Shown in pieces: positions 1 through 6,517 of a stretch of DNA of 20,312 bases. The notes beneath the pieces were generated by a model that saw only the letters and a program-made list of their open reading frames with translations, was not told where the DNA came from and searched no databases. Position 1 is the stretch's first letter. Every line of letters starts with the position of its first letter. This DNA comes from a virus. A program made the position numbers and the translations under genes. Location: positions 1 through 20,312 of IMG/VR virus record IMGVR_UViG_3300009786_001182. The stretch is one strand, 5' to 3'.

Positions 1-81
1 GGTTATGATCCTAAAGTTTCAATATCTGAAGGTGTATCTAAATTTGTACATTGGTACAAAGATTATTATAAGGTAAATTGA
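1..81 (+). CDS. NAD-dependent nucleotide-sugar epimerase, C-terminal end only
   Basis: Only the last 26 residues and the stop are in the window; the gene starts upstream. They read GYDPKVSISEGVSKFVHWYK and then DYYKVN. This is the usual tail of short-chain epimerases such as UDP-glucuronate 4-epimerase (a G-Y-x-P-K segment, then an amphipathic helix ending W-Y-x-x-Y-Y). Such enzymes invert a sugar carbon of a UDP-sugar in the cytoplasm. The stop TGA overlaps the next start (TGATG), so the two genes are translationally coupled. This fits a glycan-building role next to the glycosyltransferases and the UDP-glucose-dehydrogenase-like gene downstream. The family call rests on a short tail, and the substrate cannot be told. 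Confidence 0.6.
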   Translation, partial: GYDPKVSISEGVSKFVHWYKDYYKVN

Positions 82-782
82 TGAGAGCATATTGCATTAC
101 ATTAAAAGGCGATCATACTTCCGAGCAAGGCTTTAATAGATGCTGGACAAGTGCAAGAAACTTAGAATGTGACTTTGATTTTTATATTGAAAGATTTGAT
201 GCAACAGTGGCAAAAAACGCACACAAAGAATTAATGCAGTGGGACTTAATGTGGAACTACCCCTGGGAAGGTAAAGTCGCTGACATTGCCACAGGTCTTA
301 TAAAATCTGCATATTCTACAGCAATCAAAGAGAGACGAATTGCATGTGCTATAAGTCATTTTAGACTATGGACAAAATGCTTTGAGATAAAAGAGCCAAT
401 TCTTGTATTAGAGCATGATGCCGAATTTATAAAAAAGTTAGATTATCAATATATTTTGAATTCAAAATATCAAGTAGTGGGTATTAATAATCCACTTGGT
501 TCAACAAGACGTTCAAGACAATACTATGATATTATTCAAAAGAATAAAAATCCTATTCAAGAAATACCAACTATTGACGAATGGAATATTCCGCAAGGTC
601 TAGCGGGAAATTCTGCATATATTATTAAACCGGAAGGTGCGGAAAAACTCATATCAAACGCATTCAGTTATGGTCTTTGGCCTAATGATGCTCTTATGTG
701 TAAGCAATTAGTTGACAATATGGGTGTGACTAAAACCTTTTATACTAAAGTCCAAGGACTTCAATCTACAACAACTCAATAG
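81..782 (+). CDS. Glycosyltransferase family 25-like protein (LPS/glycan type)
   Basis: A protein of 233 aa resembling GT25 transferases, which move a sugar onto LPS or protein glycans. It has the N-terminal strand RAYCITLKG, the helix motif ISHFRLW near residue 91, then ILVLEHDAEF with the E-H-D motif at residues 111-113, corresponding to the E-D-D/D-x-D metal site of the family. GNSAYIIKPEGAEKLI later fits the typical C-terminal part. I chose ATG at 81 rather than TTG at 78 because ATG overlaps the upstream stop and follows an AAGG Shine-Dalgarno. It shares its architecture (SH-x-x-LW, then EHDA) with the protein at 5206, so the two are probably paralogues. No signal peptide is seen. Donor and acceptor are unknown. 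Confidence 0.7.
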   Translation: MRAYCITLKGDHTSEQGFNRCWTSARNLECDFDFYIERFDATVAKNAHKELMQWDLMWNYPWEGKVADIATGLIKSAYSTAIKERRIACAISHFRLWTKCFEIKEPILVLEHDAEFIKKLDYQYILNSKYQVVGINNPLGSTRRSRQYYDIIQKNKNPIQEIPTIDEWNIPQGLAGNSAYIIKPEGAEKLISNAFSYGLWPNDALMCKQLVDNMGVTKTFYTKVQGLQSTTTQ

Positions 783-798
783 AAAGAGAGTAATAAAA

Positions 799-1857
799 AT
801 GAAAAAACTTTTAGCAATCGTAGCAGCGGGAATGATGTTTGCAACAAGCGCATTCGCTGGGGATACAGTAAAAGTAGGGTTCGTATATGTCGGACCAATT
901 GGCGATCATGGATGGACTTACCGTCATGATATCGGCAGACAAGATGTGGAAAAACATTTCGGTGATGCAGTGGAGACAATGTATGTCGAAAGTGTACCTG
1001 AAGGACCTGATGCGGAAAGAGTAATTCGTGGTATGATTCAGCAAGGTGCAGATATTATCTTTACTACATCATTTGGTTATATGACTGCAACTGAGAAAAT
1101 GGCAAAGCAGTTTCCGAATGTGAAATTTGAACATGCAACTGGTTATAAACAGTCTGATAACATGGCAAGCTATGGTCTTAGACTATATCAAGCGCGTCAT
1201 GTTCAAGGCGTAATTGCGGGGCTAATGACAAAAACAAATAAGATTTGTTATGTTGCTGCATTTCCTATTCCTGAAGTAATTCGTGAAATTAACACATATT
1301 ATCTCGGTGCAAAGAGTGTAAATCCAAATGTTGATATTGACATTGTTTGGGTGAATACTTGGTATAATCCAGGAAAAGAATCCGAAGCTGCTAAAGTTAT
1401 GATGGCAGAAGGATGTGATATGGTCGCACAACATCCTGATAGTCCTGCACCACTACAAGCCGCAGAACTACAGGGCAAACTGGGATTTGGTCAAGCGTCT
1501 GATCAAATTCGTTTTGCACCAAAAGCACAACTAACAGCAACTATTGATAACTGGTCACCCTACTATATCGCAAAAGTTCAAGCCGTTATTGATGGTAATT
1601 GGAAGAGTGGAGACTATTTTGGACATATGAGTGAAGGTGTTGTAGGAATGGCACCATTTACAAATATGCCATTTAATGTAAGAGCAAAGGCTCAAGCCAT
1701 AAAAGATGCTATTTCTAATGGCTCGTTTTTTGCTTTTACTGGACCACTATACGATAATAAAGGAAATCTTCAATTAGCTGCGGGTGAAATTGCAACCGAT
1801 ATGCAGCTTAATTCAATGGACTATTACGTTGAAGGAATCGACGCTCAAGTACCATAA
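799..1857 (+). CDS. Secreted BMP/PnrA-family substrate-binding protein (auxiliary metabolic gene)
   Basis: A protein of 352 aa. Residues 1-20 are a classic signal peptide (MKKLLAIVAAGMMFATSAFA, cleavage before GDT), so it is exported to the periplasm. There is no lipobox cysteine. The mature part begins VKVGFVYVGPIGDHGWTY, the hallmark first strand and loop of BMP-family (PnrA/Med/TmpC) ABC-transporter binding proteins, known to bind nucleosides. Later blocks also fit: IIFTTSFGYM, PNVKFEHATGYK, CYVAAFPIPEVIREIN, and FTGPLYDNKGN near the C-terminus. Length is normal and the gene looks intact. No permease or ATPase lies nearby, so it would have to feed a host transporter. The protein resembles alphaproteobacterial members, suggesting capture from a host. 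Ligand unproven. Confidence 0.85.
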   Translation: MKKLLAIVAAGMMFATSAFAGDTVKVGFVYVGPIGDHGWTYRHDIGRQDVEKHFGDAVETMYVESVPEGPDAERVIRGMIQQGADIIFTTSFGYMTATEKMAKQFPNVKFEHATGYKQSDNMASYGLRLYQARHVQGVIAGLMTKTNKICYVAAFPIPEVIREINTYYLGAKSVNPNVDIDIVWVNTWYNPGKESEAAKVMMAEGCDMVAQHPDSPAPLQAAELQGKLGFGQASDQIRFAPKAQLTATIDNWSPYYIAKVQAVIDGNWKSGDYFGHMSEGVVGMAPFTNMPFNVRAKAQAIKDAISNGSFFAFTGPLYDNKGNLQLAAGEIATDMQLNSMDYYVEGIDAQVP

Positions 1858-1911
1858 AAAATGGGTGAAGCATTTAGTTAAAGAACACCCTCTTATTCAA
1901 AAGGAAAAACA

Positions 1912-1965
1912 ATGAAACATTTTTTACTCGCAATAGTAGCAATGGTATTTGCTACATATGAATAG
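1912..1965 (+). CDS. Signal-peptide-only microORF upstream of ClpP-like gene
   Basis: A 17-codon frame reading MKHFLLAIVAMVFATYE, preceded by AAGGAA at good spacing. It looks exactly like a bacterial signal peptide (Lys/His start, hydrophobic core, small residues before the end) with no mature protein. Its last codons overlap the ATG at 1958 of the ClpP-like gene in another frame. Either it is a leader peptide coupling translation, or the ClpP-like protein was once secreted and a one-base frameshift separated the signal. The ClpP-like protein at 13326 keeps an in-frame signal peptide, which supports the second view. Confidence 0.4.
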   Translation: MKHFLLAIVAMVFATYE

Positions 1966-2542
1966 TGTAACAAATAACAATGGCGCTCAAGCACCAGCAA
2001 TACCGCCTAAAATGCAATTACTTTCAAATGGAATGTATGTATTCATGGGTGATGTATCAATGGATACAATGAGTCCAATTATTGACTGGATACTATCAGA
2101 AAATATGAAAAGAAGTGATAAACAAAAAGAATTGACTTTAGGTATTTGTTCAAGGGGAGGAGACTTGAATGCGTGTTTTGCTTTAATTGATGTTATGAGA
2201 GCTTCTACAATTCCTGTTAAAACAATAGGATTAGGAATGATTGCATCTTGTGGGCTTCTGATGTTCATTTCTGGTAAAAAAGGTCGTAGAATACTTACAC
2301 CTAATACAGCAATTTTATCTCACCAATATTCATGGGGTAGTGTTGGAAAAGAACATGAACTTTTTGCAAGAGTTAAAGAGATGGAACTTACAACTGAAAG
2401 AATGATCAATCATTATAAAAAATGTACAGGCTTGAATGAAAAGAAAGTAAGAGACTTCCTGCTTCCACCCGAAGATGTTTGGTTAAGTGCAACTGAAGCA
2501 AAAACTTTAAAACTTTGTGATAAAATAGAAGATATACAATAA
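1958..2542 (+). CDS. ClpP-like serine protease
   Basis: A 194-aa protein with the ClpP/crotonase-type protease fold. From ATG at 1958, GICSRGGDLNACFALIDVM (about residues 62-80) is the substrate-strand/glycine block, MIASCGL carries the likely nucleophile Ser97, ILSHQYSWG carries His122, and PEDVWLSATEAKTLKLCD contains the expected acidic residue, Asp173. The length matches ClpP (about 195-205). The N-terminus is Asn/Ala/Pro-rich. The frame is also open from a TTG at 1949, which has no better ribosome site. A signal-peptide microORF sits directly upstream in another frame. The gene ends before a strong intrinsic terminator. In phages such proteases may process capsid or host proteins; which applies here is not shown. 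Confidence 0.8.
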   Translation: MNSVTNNNGAQAPAIPPKMQLLSNGMYVFMGDVSMDTMSPIIDWILSENMKRSDKQKELTLGICSRGGDLNACFALIDVMRASTIPVKTIGLGMIASCGLLMFISGKKGRRILTPNTAILSHQYSWGSVGKEHELFARVKEMELTTERMINHYKKCTGLNEKKVRDFLLPPEDVWLSATEAKTLKLCDKIEDIQ

Positions 2543-2570
2543 AAAATATGCTAAATATATCTAATGAGTT

Positions 2571-2596
2571 AGGGAGCTTTTGGGCTCCCTTTTTTT
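2571..2596 (+). terminator. Intrinsic terminator after ClpP-like gene
   Basis: A perfect 7-bp stem AGGGAGC/GCTCCCT with a 6-nt loop is followed by six T residues. It separates the BMP/ClpP genes from the synthetase/tRNA genes. Confidence 0.85.
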
Positions 2597-2613
2597 GAGG
2601 AGAGAAAGATAAA

Positions 2614-3432
2614 ATGACGCAACTAATAAATCCAAAAAAGTTTACTAACGCAGTGTCCCTATTGAGGGACTTTTTTTTGACTAAAGGCTTTGAAGAAGTA
2701 CATACCCAAAATAGATTGAGTATCTTAGCCGCTTGTGAAGATCCCGAAAACGTAGCAAGTTATAATTATGAAGGCCAAGTTTGGCCATTACCTCAAACTG
2801 GCCAGATGTGGCTAGAACATGAATTACTTACCAGCCCCGATTCAAAGGGGTTTTTTTGTGTTTCAACGTCATACCGACAAGAGCCTAATGCAATTCCTGG
2901 CAGACATGATACAATCTTTCCAATGTTTGAATTTGAAATGCCTGGAAATATAAATGATTTGAAAAGTATGGAATATGAACTATGTGAGCATCTAGGATTT
3001 GATGCAATTACAGAAAAGACCTATCGTGAATGGCAAAAACACTATGGTGCAAGTGCAGCTACAGAACTAGATGCACAACACGAATTAGCTATGCAAGCAT
3101 CATTTGGATCTTGTATGATTACAGAGTTTCCAGAGATGACCAGCCCGTTCTGGAATATGTCTAGAAATGAAGATGGCACAAGTAGAAAGATTGATGTTAT
3201 TCTAGGTGGTATGGAAACAATCGGTAGTGCCGAGCGTAGTACAGATAGAGATCAAATGAGAGATACGTTTCATACGATTTCTAACGGCGAATATGCTGGA
3301 CTCATTAAAAGTTTATTCGGAGATCAGAGGGTTGAGGATGAATTAGAAAAATTCTTAGAGTTTGATTTCTTTCCGAGAGTTGGAGGTGGCATCGGCATGA
3401 CTCGAATGATAGCCGCTCTAGAAACGATCTAG
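2614..3432 (+). CDS. Class IIb aminoacyl-tRNA synthetase catalytic domain (AsnRS/AspRS-like), no anticodon-binding domain
   Basis: A 272-aa protein with the class II synthetase core. Motif 1 lies in LLRDFFLTKGFEEVHTQ (about 16-32; the usual Pro is replaced by Gln). LPQTGQMWLEHELL (59-72) is the amino-acid/ATP pocket loop. Motif 2 is STSYRQE with Arg88 and Glu90, followed by HDTIFPMFEFEM. FPEMTSPFWNMSRNEDG (172-188) and ETIGSAER resemble the AsnRS/AspRS block before motif 3. Motif 3 is GGGIGMTRM with Arg264. Full AsnRS is about 430-470 aa with an N-terminal OB-fold domain; here the protein starts at the catalytic domain. It could charge the odd GUU tRNA 9 nt downstream, or act like the AsnRS paralogues and AsnA that make asparagine. 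Catalytic residues look intact. Two terminator-like hairpins lie inside the frame. Confidence 0.8.
   Translation: MTQLINPKKFTNAVSLLRDFFLTKGFEEVHTQNRLSILAACEDPENVASYNYEGQVWPLPQTGQMWLEHELLTSPDSKGFFCVSTSYRQEPNAIPGRHDTIFPMFEFEMPGNINDLKSMEYELCEHLGFDAITEKTYREWQKHYGASAATELDAQHELAMQASFGSCMITEFPEMTSPFWNMSRNEDGTSRKIDVILGGMETIGSAERSTDRDQMRDTFHTISNGEYAGLIKSLFGDQRVEDELEKFLEFDFFPRVGGGIGMTRMIAALETI
2655..2678 (+). terminator. Terminator-like hairpin inside synthetase gene (first)
   Basis: GTCCCT, loop ATTG, AGGGAC, then eight T residues: a perfect 6-bp stem with a U tract, in the 5' part of the coding frame (about codons 14-22). Its form is a textbook intrinsic terminator although it encodes SLLRDFFL. Confidence 0.6.
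2835..2857 (+). terminator. Terminator-like hairpin inside synthetase gene (second)
   Basis: CCCC, loop GATTCAAA, GGGG, then seven T residues, within the coding frame (around residues 75-82). A G-T and an A-T pair can extend the stem to 6 bp. It is weaker than the first, but again G+C stem plus U tract. Confidence 0.5.
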
Positions 3433-3441
3433 AGCGCATAG

Positions 3442-3548
3442 TCTGGGGTGGCGGAATTGGTAGACGCGCGGTACTGTTTATACCTTGAATATATACTACT
3501 ATAAATGTATATTTATTCGTGCAGGTTCGAATCCTGCCCCCAGAGCCA
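3442..3548 (+). tRNA. Unusual class II tRNA with GUU (Asn) anticodon, Leu-like body and long variable arm
   Basis: The acceptor stem is TCTGGGG/CCCCAGA (3442-3448 with 3538-3544), then G73 and encoded CCA (3546-3548). The D-arm GCGGAATTGGTAGACGC is typical of tRNA-Leu. The T-arm is GCAGG-TTCGAAT-CCTGC. The anticodon stem GGTA/TACC closes a 7-nt loop CTGTTTA, giving anticodon GTT (Asn codons AAC/AAU). The variable arm (about 3486-3519) forms a 10-bp helix with a 2-nt bulge, longer than normal even for class II tRNAs. GUU plus G73 are known AsnRS identity elements; tRNA-Leu normally has A73. Position 37 is U, where a purine is expected. The whole is 107 nt. It follows the synthetase-like gene by 9 nt and precedes the next ATG by 13 nt, so it is cut from an mRNA. 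Confidence 0.75.
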
Positions 3549-3561
3549 AAGGAAATAGCAA

Positions 3562-4428
3562 ATGATACCAGTAATTGATTTTAATGAACTTAATTTAAAT
3601 TCTCATATTGAAGATGCTTACGCTTCTGTAGGTTTTGCAGTTTTCATAAATTGCTTGACAAAACCAGAAAAATCTGATATGATTGAATGGTTCAGTGAGA
3701 TGAAAGAATTTTTTAATTTATCTGAAGAAACAAAGAAAGGGTATCCATATGAAGGCGACACTAATTTAGGCTATAGTATGGTAGGAGATGAAAACGTTGA
3801 TCCTACTGCACCTAAAGATATTAAAGAAAGTTTTAACTATAATAATAAACGTATGAATGAAAAACTTTGGCCAAGTGAACTTCCAAAATTTAAAGAAAGT
3901 GCATTGCGGAGTATTGAAATTGCAGATAGGCTTAGTCTTAGTATATTAGATAAATTCGACCAAATTTTAGATCCCGCAAGATCAACACTTGTAGATGCTC
4001 ATATGGAACCATATAATACGACAAGAGTAATTCACTATCCTGCATATGATGGTGAAATTGATGATAGACAAATGAGAATTGGAGAACATAGTGATTATGG
4101 AACAATTACACTATTATGGCAAATTAATGATGTTCCAGGATTAGAAGTTCAAGATTTAACAGGCAAGTGGCATCCTGTGCCATATAATGTTGATGGAGTA
4201 GTTGTGAATATTGGCGATTTGCTTCAGCGATGGACAAATGATCACTTTAAGAGTACTAAGCATAGAGTAGTTAATACACACATAGATAAAACTAGATTCA
4301 GTATGCCACACTTTGTTGATCCTACTCCAGGCACGATGGTAGAAAATATGAGAAGATTTGAGGAAGCAAAGTATGATCCGATTGAAAGTAAAGAATATTT
4401 GATGTGGAGACTAGCGCAAAGCTATTGA
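3562..4428 (+). CDS. 2-oxoglutarate/Fe(II)-dependent oxygenase, isopenicillin-N-synthase-like family
   Basis: A 288-aa protein of normal family length. The N-terminal DIOX_N-like segment begins IPVIDFNEL and continues GFAVFINC. The double-stranded beta-helix carries the metal triad His176-x-Asp178 (GEHSDYGTITLLWQ) and His234 (STKHRVV), with the 2-oxoglutarate-binding Arg245-x-Ser247 (TRFSMPHF). VVVNIGDLLQRWTND is the conserved strand before the distal His. These cytoplasmic enzymes hydroxylate, desaturate or cyclise small molecules using O2. The substrate is not recognisable. It starts 13 nt after the tRNA CCA end with AAAGGAA as ribosome site, and is followed directly by the dehydrogenase-like gene, so a role in modifying a nucleotide, sugar or amino acid is possible. 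Confidence 0.85.
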   Translation: MIPVIDFNELNLNSHIEDAYASVGFAVFINCLTKPEKSDMIEWFSEMKEFFNLSEETKKGYPYEGDTNLGYSMVGDENVDPTAPKDIKESFNYNNKRMNEKLWPSELPKFKESALRSIEIADRLSLSILDKFDQILDPARSTLVDAHMEPYNTTRVIHYPAYDGEIDDRQMRIGEHSDYGTITLLWQINDVPGLEVQDLTGKWHPVPYNVDGVVVNIGDLLQRWTNDHFKSTKHRVVNTHIDKTRFSMPHFVDPTPGTMVENMRRFEEAKYDPIESKEYLMWRLAQSY

Positions 4429-4441
4429 TAAGGAAATTATT

Positions 4442-5209
4442 ATGTATTTAAATCATTTGAATTTGATTGGTTATGGATTTGTTGGTAAAGCAGTCTATAA
4501 CTTTTTGAAAGACAAGCACACCATAAACATTGTTGATCCACATTATAACGATAATATTTTACATTATAATACTGATGGTTATATTGTTTGTGTGCCAACA
4601 CCTACAGATGATAATGATGGAAGTTGTGATATGTCAACAGTATATGATGTGTTAAAAACTATTCCAGAACAATCTAATGTTTTAATTAAAAGGACTATTA
4701 GTTTAGAAGGCTGGAAATATATCAAAAATAAATTTGATGAACTGAAAATTGCGTTTAGCCCAGAGTTTTTGACTGCCGTAAATGCTTCCGAAGATTTAGA
4801 TAATGAAAAAAATATCTTACTGGGCGGTACTTCTTTAGAATTTTGGTATAATGTGTTTAATCAATGTAAACCAAAAGATGCACAACTTGCAAATATAGAA
4901 GAACTTATTTTAGCAAAATATGCTAGAAATAGTTTTCTTGCAACAAAGGTTACATTTTTTAATGAGTTATATGATTTGTGTCAAGAAACTGAAATTGACT
5001 ATGATACAGTTAAAGAACTTGTGGGTATGGATGATAGAATTTCTATAGGGCATACTCAAGTACCTGGACCAGATGGAAAGAGAGGTTTCGGTGGAGCATG
5101 TTTTCCCAAAGACACTTTAGCATTAAAAGCTACATACGAAGCAAACGGGGTGGAATCTTATTTGTTAAATAAAGTGATTGATATAAATTATAAAATGAGG
5201 GAAAAATGA
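4442..5209 (+). CDS. UDP-glucose 6-dehydrogenase-like protein, short form
   Basis: A 255-aa protein with the N-terminal NAD(P)-binding Rossmann fold (GYGFVG, residues 10-15), CVPTPTD (50-56), the SPEFL segment (106-110), KYARNSFLATKVTFFNE (159-175), and the catalytic segment GKRGFGGACFPKDT with Cys220. These are the signatures of nucleotide-sugar dehydrogenases that oxidise UDP-hexose to uronic acid. Full enzymes have about 390-450 residues; this one ends soon after the catalytic Cys, so the C-terminal UDP-binding domain is absent or supplied in trans. The catalytic cysteine is kept, which argues against simple decay. Ribosome site AAGGAA; the last codons overlap the next gene (ATGA). Together with the upstream epimerase it fits uronic-acid sugar synthesis. 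Confidence 0.8.
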   Translation: MYLNHLNLIGYGFVGKAVYNFLKDKHTINIVDPHYNDNILHYNTDGYIVCVPTPTDDNDGSCDMSTVYDVLKTIPEQSNVLIKRTISLEGWKYIKNKFDELKIAFSPEFLTAVNASEDLDNEKNILLGGTSLEFWYNVFNQCKPKDAQLANIEELILAKYARNSFLATKVTFFNELYDLCQETEIDYDTVKELVGMDDRISIGHTQVPGPDGKRGFGGACFPKDTLALKATYEANGVESYLLNKVIDINYKMREK

Positions 5210-5862
5210 AAGCTTTTGTGATTGCAATTCAGGAACTACAATCATCTATTAGGTCGGCAAATAAATGTATTATGTCTGCTTCTGAATATGATGTGGAGGT
5301 GGAACTGTTTGATGCTATAACGCCAAACAATGATCCTTATAAAATGCTAATAGATAAGGGTATAAGTGAGAAGAACTTTGAAGAAGTCTGGTCAAGAACA
5401 GATAGATGCATTTCAGCTTTTTTGTCTCACCACACTTTATGGGAAAGATGTGCTGAAGATAATGAACCATTTTTAATATTTGAACATGATGCGATTGTAG
5501 AAGGAAATATTCCTACTGACATTTTAGATTATGAAAATAAGGCTATGCTAATTAGTTTTGGTTCTCCTTCTTATGGTAAGTTCAACACTCCTCCAAAATT
5601 TGGTTTGAATAAATTAATTTCAAAGCAGTACTTGCCTGGTGCTCATTCATATATGATTAATCCAAAAGCTGCAAAAATTATGATTGAACAAGCTAAAACT
5701 GATGCTGGACCTACAGATGTTTATCTAAACAACAATCGTTTTGATTTTCTACATGAATACTATCCTTATCCTGTTGTCGTAAAAGATACCTTCACAACAA
5801 TACAGAGAAAAGAGGGCTGCATGGCAAAACATGCATATAATGAACGATATGAAATTATTTGA
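5206..5862 (+). CDS. Glycosyltransferase family 25-like protein (second copy)
   Basis: A 218-aa protein with the same plan as the transferase at 81: N-terminal MKAFVIAIQ, then AFLSHHTLWERC (71-82) and PFLIFEHDAIVEG with E-H-D at residues 93-95, then GAHSYMINPKAAKIMIEQA as the C-terminal substrate part. The EHD triplet replaces the classical EDD, as in the first copy. It is coupled to the dehydrogenase-like gene by an ATGA overlap and runs into the next transferase by a short out-of-frame overlap, so at least four genes form one translation unit. Predicted cytoplasmic; donor and acceptor unknown. It is clearly diverged from the first copy, so an old duplication or separate acquisition is likely. 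Confidence 0.7.
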   Translation: MKAFVIAIQELQSSIRSANKCIMSASEYDVEVELFDAITPNNDPYKMLIDKGISEKNFEEVWSRTDRCISAFLSHHTLWERCAEDNEPFLIFEHDAIVEGNIPTDILDYENKAMLISFGSPSYGKFNTPPKFGLNKLISKQYLPGAHSYMINPKAAKIMIEQAKTDAGPTDVYLNNNRFDFLHEYYPYPVVVKDTFTTIQRKEGCMAKHAYNERYEII

Positions 5863-6517
5863 TAAAGTATTCCTAACGGGATGTGATGCTAGTCATCAGT
5901 GGATTCTACCTTGGTTTATATCTGGATATACTGCTCATAATGATATACCTTTAGTGTTTGCAGATTTTGGCGTCACAGTAGCTTGCAAAAACGAATTACT
6001 TGCCATGGGCATCGATCATATTATTGATATGACCCACACATCAGATAGGGGTTGGTTTAAAAAACCCAAATCTATGATTGAAGCATCTAAAATTGCAGAT
6101 GGGGTTTGTTGGATTGATACTGATATTGAAATTTTATCCAGTATGAAAGGTGTATTTGTTTATGTTGAGCCTAATAGAATTGCTATGTGTGAAGATAAGC
6201 CTTGGACAAAAAGAATGGGCGGTGGAGGTACTTGGTATAATAGTGGTGTAGTTGCTTTTGAGGATTGTCCACAAATTCTTTTAAATTGGGCAAAAGAAGT
6301 TGAAACTAATCCTACTAGGGGAGACCAAGAAACTCTGCATTTCATGCTTTCAGATCCGCTTAGCAAACGCATACATATTACTGATCTGCCTAATGAATAT
6401 AATTGGTTAAGATTGCAATTAGAACATGACAATCAAGATAGTGTAAAGAAAAAAGCAATTCATTGGACAGGAAATAAAGGTAAAGATAGAATTAAAGGAA
6501 TGATCGAAAATGGCTAG
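5849..6517 (+). CDS. Putative glycosyltransferase with DxD motif
   Basis: A protein of 222 aa from ATG 5849 (MKLFDKVFLTGCD). The frame is open from ATG 5831 and also has ATG 5840; none has a clear ribosome site because the start lies inside the previous gene. I prefer 5849 because it begins directly at the first beta strand and gives the shortest overlap. VCWIDTDIEIL carries a D-T-D metal site at residues 90-92, typical of nucleotide-sugar-dependent GT-A transferases (GT8/GT32-like). MGGGGTWYNSGVVAF and GDQETLHFML follow as in capsule or LPS transferases, and AIHWTGNKGK near the end resembles the terminal H-x-x-G of that group. The sugar is unknown. Confidence 0.65.
   Translation: MKLFDKVFLTGCDASHQWILPWFISGYTAHNDIPLVFADFGVTVACKNELLAMGIDHIIDMTHTSDRGWFKKPKSMIEASKIADGVCWIDTDIEILSSMKGVFVYVEPNRIAMCEDKPWTKRMGGGGTWYNSGVVAFEDCPQILLNWAKEVETNPTRGDQETLHFMLSDPLSKRIHITDLPNEYNWLRLQLEHDNQDSVKKKAIHWTGNKGKDRIKGMIENG

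Noticed and set aside
1861-1890. GGGTG/CACCC as terminator after the BMP gene
   Set aside because: Loop of about 20 nt and no U tract; too weak to call.
3485-3520. Intron in the unusual tRNA
   Set aside because: The extra sequence is in the variable arm, forms its own helix and is too short for a group I intron; anticodon loop is uninterrupted.
3655-3683. TTGACA, 17-nt spacer, TATGAT inside the oxygenase gene
   Set aside because: Good promoter match, but no leader box, no gene start after it and deep in coding sequence; probably chance.
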